Shown here piece after piece: positions 60,547 to 64,000 of a DNA stretch of 64,000 nt. The stretch lies in assembly GCA_018389105.1 (NCBI GenBank), contig JACATO010000605.1, positions 868,001 through 932,000 of the forward strand, given 5' to 3'. The translations under genes and the position numbers were made by a program. This stretch comes from Nautilus pompilius. Taxonomy: Eukaryota > Mollusca > Cephalopoda > Nautilida > Nautilidae. Position 1 is the stretch's first letter. Every line of letters begins with the position of its first letter. The notes under the pieces were generated by a model. It did no database searches. It saw only the letters and a program-made list of their open reading frames with translations, and was not told the origin of the DNA.

Positions 60547-62901
60547 TCGATCATTTTGCTAGTGCTATGTGTAGTTCATTTATTGTAATAGATGTAATAT
60601 ATCCCGTCCAGAATATAAACATTAGAACAGTTTTTTTTTCTTGAATACAAAGTGTTTTATATAAACGAAACAAAACGGTGTCATCGCTCTATTTATAAGA
60701 GCAAAACAGATGACATGATGGACTCTCGCTCACAACACCTATTCATAATAAGGGTTGTCGGGCTCTTTACTAAATACACATTAGAATTACGAGCGCCGTT
60801 TAATTAATCGAAACAATTTGCTTTTAAAAATTAATTTTATACTTTCAGTCTTCTCTCCCACGAGAGCAATCGATTCAGTGAGTAAAATTTTCCATATTGA
60901 ATAAAAAATTTATTTCTGTTAAATTAATTTGATTTTGAAATCTGGTAAGTTTGAAGAGACTTCTCAAACGGGGACTATTAAACATAATCAGATAGTCAAC
61001 TGGTCTGCTAAGAAAACTCAACCCTGACAAAGGCACTTGGTATGCAAGTATACACAAAACATTACAGAACATTATTTCAAAACAATTTGCATTAAGAAAT
61101 ACACAACAAACATTACTTCACAATTTTTGACAGAAAACATTAGCATAAAACTAAAGGCCACTGGCCCAGTTTATAAAAAAACTAAGATATCTTCATAAAG
61201 ATAGCTCTGCTACTGATAATGTGTGTGCAAAGACTTAGTTGATCTCAGCATTGATGCCAATGAAGATTTACCTGAGTAATTCATTCAAAACAACATCACT
61301 TAAAGAAGGTAAGCCGAAGCTCAAGAAGGATTAAGTAAGCAAAGGTAGAAAGCTGAAAGTAAATGAGTCCTGATTTAAAAGTTATAATTTTAATTACTAC
61401 ATAACCGTTAGGTTTATAAAGCATTGCCTCTTTAATTTCTTGCTCAATTTAAGATAGGTGGTAAAGCAACTGAGTGAGACATTTATTCTAAACAAAAAGT
61501 TCAAAATATTGCAGCTGCTGAATGTGACACACAAATGTGAAATTGCCTTTCTACACGATTCTGAAAACAAGGTTCATTTTCTCAATGCTCTCTAGAACAG
61601 CCTGTGTGAACAACGCCACCATCAACTGCGAACGGTAACATATCTTGACGTTGAAGATGCCTTGCTCGGATGATTTTCTAAAGCTCTGGCTTGAATATCT
61701 CAAATTCTGAGAGAATATTGCGAACAGAGACAAAAGGTCTTACAGCAAAACTTGATCCCAGATAGGTGACATATATCATTGGTTGTTAGACAGAAAGTGA
61801 ACGGTGGAGATGAATGAGCTGCATGAAGAGAAAAACGATTTAAAAATCTTTACTCGAGTGACACTTCATTTATGAAGGCAAAAAGAGTTTGGTGGAATAA
61901 CGTAACCTGCAGGCTTTTTATGGTAGCATATTGGAGGCTTTAAGTATTTCACAGTATAGAAAGCACAGACATCAAGGTTGAAATAAATGCAATGGCGTTA
62001 CCAGAATAAGGTCAATTTAGACAATTTGTAAGGGTATTTTATGTAGGCTCCTCCTGCCCGCTTGGAATGTTTTACTAAATAAGCTAATAGCATAACTATT
62101 TTTAGAAAAAGAGTGAATATTTAATTTTAACAAAAGATATTTAAATAAGTTTTTACATTTCTTTCCTTTCCGACATTATATCTAATATGTTCATCTACAG
62201 TGAATATACCTTTTTGTTCATTTTACAGTTCTGAAGAGTCCTATCCTGAGAGGTAAAGTATGAATTTGCTGGCGAACCCTTCTCCATTAATTCATATGTG
62301 GTCAGAACCAGCCTCATCAATTTCACTTTAAGATTAACTTTAATAAAGATGAACAATGTTCACACATATTGCCCAGTTTGCTCTGACAGCATCCTGAAAT
62401 TATATTTTATTGTGTTATAACGATTGAATTACATATAGCGTCCGTGATTTCTTATTTGAAGAGGTTTTAAAGTATCCTTAAATAAATTTTTGTAACAGAG
62501 TAATATAAATTTTATGTGCAGAACTGAAAAAGAACTCTCTTATCTAAGGATTTTAACTTTTCAAAAATTCCGAGTTTCTGAACAATTTCAATTCATTAGC
62601 ATTTGTCTTGAAGGCTCTCGTCACTTCTTCTCTATTGTCTTTTGCTTGCAATCTGAAAAGAATTTTACACATGCAATTGGACGATGCAACAAGACGTAAT
62701 GATGGCATCGATGTTTTCTATAGCCAGTGGGATACAAGAGACCAAGTTTATTTTAAATGTCCGCGCAATTTGTGTTTATTAACGTAGAAGTTTGATTATC
62801 AAAGCGAAAACAAAGAATGAATCCGTTGTGTTTGCTGTTTATAAAAGACGTTCTCATCTCACTTTTCTATTTTTGTTAATCTAATCAATCATCTTTTTCA
62901 G

Positions 62902-63006
62902 CTCAATGATTGCTCTTCAACAAAGCCAATAATATCTGAGAAACCCTTTGATTGGAAGTGGACTCTGATTTGCCAGACAAATTTAATTGATAGCTTCCAT
63001 CTTTAA
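62902..63006 (+). CDS. Terminal exon, copy 2
   Basis: The 34 codons plus TAA encode LNDCSSTKPIISEKPFDWKW and TLICQTNLIDSFHL. Compared with copy 1 it has Pro to Leu, Phe to Cys and Ile to Ser changes and no silent change. Acceptor and stop are intact. Confidence 0.65.
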   Translation, partial: LNDCSSTKPIISEKPFDWKWTLICQTNLIDSFHL

Positions 63007-63028
63007 TGCCTTTTGTTTGTTAAATACT

Positions 63029-63034
63029 AATAAA
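63029..63034 (+). terminator. Poly(A) signal AATAAA, copy 2
   Basis: AATAAA 22 bases after the TAA, as in copy 1. Confidence 0.5.
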
Positions 63035-63375
63035 ATAACTTATTTTATTGGTAACAACTACCTAATACCATGGGAATTTATTATATTTTTCTTCACTAAT
63101 TACCGTTGCTGTATTTTTTATGTAAACATTTTACAATAAAATAATTGAAAACCTGAAAACCAAAACGTGTTGTCGCTGTTGTCGGATTTCATTGCCTGTT
63201 GTAAGCTGTACTGTACAGATCATCTTTAATTGACCCAGATCTGTCAATTCCACAAAAGTGTGATGCTATTTACATTTCCATTAAATTTTACTACAACAAA
63301 ACTGAGATGAAATAGCCAGTAAAATATAAGAATTTGTGCAGTTCAACAAATAACCTTTAAAGAATTAACAATACT

Positions 63376-63559
63376 ATCTTGTGGGGTTGTTTGATTCATG
63401 GTCAACCTTCGACTGGTCTTCAGACAATATCTCTATGCAATTGAAATTGTCTCAGTAAACCACACTTCTGCTCATATTTACTCATTATATCACATGGGTC
63501 TGTGATGGTTCAGTAGCTCCACCTCAGAGAATCTGCTAAACCAGTCTTTAAAACAAATA
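63376..63559. other. Flank after block C, copy 2
   Basis: Sequence not shared with copy 1 after the duplication edge. No features recognised. Confidence 0.4.
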
Positions 63560-63714
63560 TCACAGCTAAGAATGTCAAGAGCAGAAGAAAAATGCACAGT
63601 GTCTCTTTGAGGAAATGCTTGCAAACTGTTACTTTAATAAAATAAACACCTACAGGTTTAAAAGGCAAAATGTGTCAAAGCAAATTATTTATTGACCCAG
63701 TTTTTAAAATATAC
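63560..63714 (-). repeat. Inverted counterpart of 31139-31295
   Basis: The reverse complement contains TGGGTCAATAAATAATTTGC, TTTTGCCTTTTAAACCTGTA and GCTCTTGACATTCTTA, matching the sequence directly after block C in copy 1. Confidence 0.8.
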
Positions 63715-63789
63715 ATCACATTTGCCACAATAAAGTTTTAAACACTAACCAAATTTGTTTCTGATATTACTGTAGTCATAGGGAAGTTA

Positions 63790-64000
63790 TGTATCAGCTT
63801 CAGAAATATGCAGGAGGCTGTATGAAAGAGGGATCTATCATGAAGAACCATACTGTGCATTTCCTTGATCCACTTCCATGTTAAGAGCAGATAAACTGGT
63901 GTCATAAAAATGTTCCTTAGACACTAAATAACCGGAGCATTGTTTTTACTGATGAGCCGAAACTTAGCTTTCAGTGTGACTTACAACATCTATTTATGTA
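63790..64000 (+). pseudogene. Tc1-like transposase fragment, cut by window end
   Basis: Frames pieced together give RRLYERGIYHEEP near 63815, and near 63930 a segment reading as ALFLL / IVFTDEPKLSFQCD. The latter matches the Tc1 'VLFTDESRFSLQSD' block, whose Asp is the first catalytic residue. Stops and frame changes are present between the blocks. The element continues beyond the window. Confidence 0.6.

Larger units (their letters stand above)
46648..63006 (+). other. Gene model: multi-exon coiled-coil-like protein, copy 2
   Basis: Proposed exons: 46648-46682, 47320-47463, 50726-50860, 54667-54816, 55563-55661, 56214-56312, 58768-58872 and 62902-63006. All junctions after the first exon are phase 0 and the frame stays open to TAA at 63004-63006. 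The exon matching copy 1's 21048-21149 is decayed and would be skipped without breaking frame. No upstream exons were found; Met at 46659 might be the start. The second and third exons are unrelated in sequence to those of copy 1, the first is diverged, and the last five are identical or nearly so. Function unknown. Confidence 0.55.
53717..63375. repeat. Segmental duplication block C, copy 2
   Basis: Matches 21424-31138. The first 900 bases are more diverged than the rest. Identity stops at AACAATACT; the two copies then have different flanks. Confidence 0.95.

Noticed and set aside
1..64000. CRISPR arrays, operons, bacterial or phage genes
   Set aside because: No spaced direct repeats with unique spacers; the tandem arrays are contiguous minisatellites, and coding sequence is split by GT-AG introns as in animals.

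Overview
This window looks like nuclear DNA from an animal, most likely an arthropod and probably an insect. It is AT-rich and has no compact operon-like genes. It carries relics of several cut-and-paste DNA transposons (hAT, mariner, Tigger/pogo, Tc1), a tRNA-derived SINE and a decayed copy of what I recall as a multicopy arthropod protein family. Its open frames are short and bounded by GT/AG splice signals. I cannot name the species. Identity statements are by eye, not computed.

The main structure is a tandem duplication of about 32 kb. Copy 1 spans roughly 10.1-31.1 kb and copy 2 roughly 42.1-63.4 kb. Each copy contains a many-exon gene on the + strand that I do not recognise. It is built from short exons of 33-55 codons, joined mostly in phase 0, encoding charged, Met/Lys/Glu/Asn-rich, coiled-coil-like sequence. 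Copy 1 reads from 8929 (perhaps from a microexon at 4559) to a stop at 30768 with an AATAAA just after. Copy 2 reads from 46648 to a stop at 63006. The 3' half is almost identical in both copies. In the 5' half one intron of about 3.2 kb is nearly identical (17387 onward against 47464 onward), yet the exons on both sides are completely different in sequence. That intron identity starts at the exact splice donor base. This conserved-intron, divergent-exon pattern is the most interesting feature.

Region by region: 1.5-3.3 kb holds a decayed hAT transposase (- strand). 4.6-10.0 kb holds candidate upstream exons and two diverged copies of an intronic repeat module. 10.1-11.8 kb is duplication block A. 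11.9-12.1 kb is a SINE with target-site duplication. 13.3-14.7 kb is an older, more diverged part of the duplication. 15.0-16.3 kb is a frameshifted pseudogene found only in copy 1. 17.2-30.8 kb is the body of gene copy 1. 34.9-36.2 kb is a dead mariner. 36.5-38.8 kb is a 38-bp minisatellite. 39.6 kb is an (ATT)n run. 42.1-43.8 kb is block A copy 2, ending at a Tigger relic (43.8-45.9 kb). 46.6-63.0 kb is gene copy 2. 63.8-64.0 kb is the start of a Tc1-like relic running off the window.

The two gene copies appear to be an older tandem pair. Parts were later homogenised by gene conversion or re-duplicated, while some exons diverged or were lost. Function is unknown. Transcript data would be needed to confirm every exon call.
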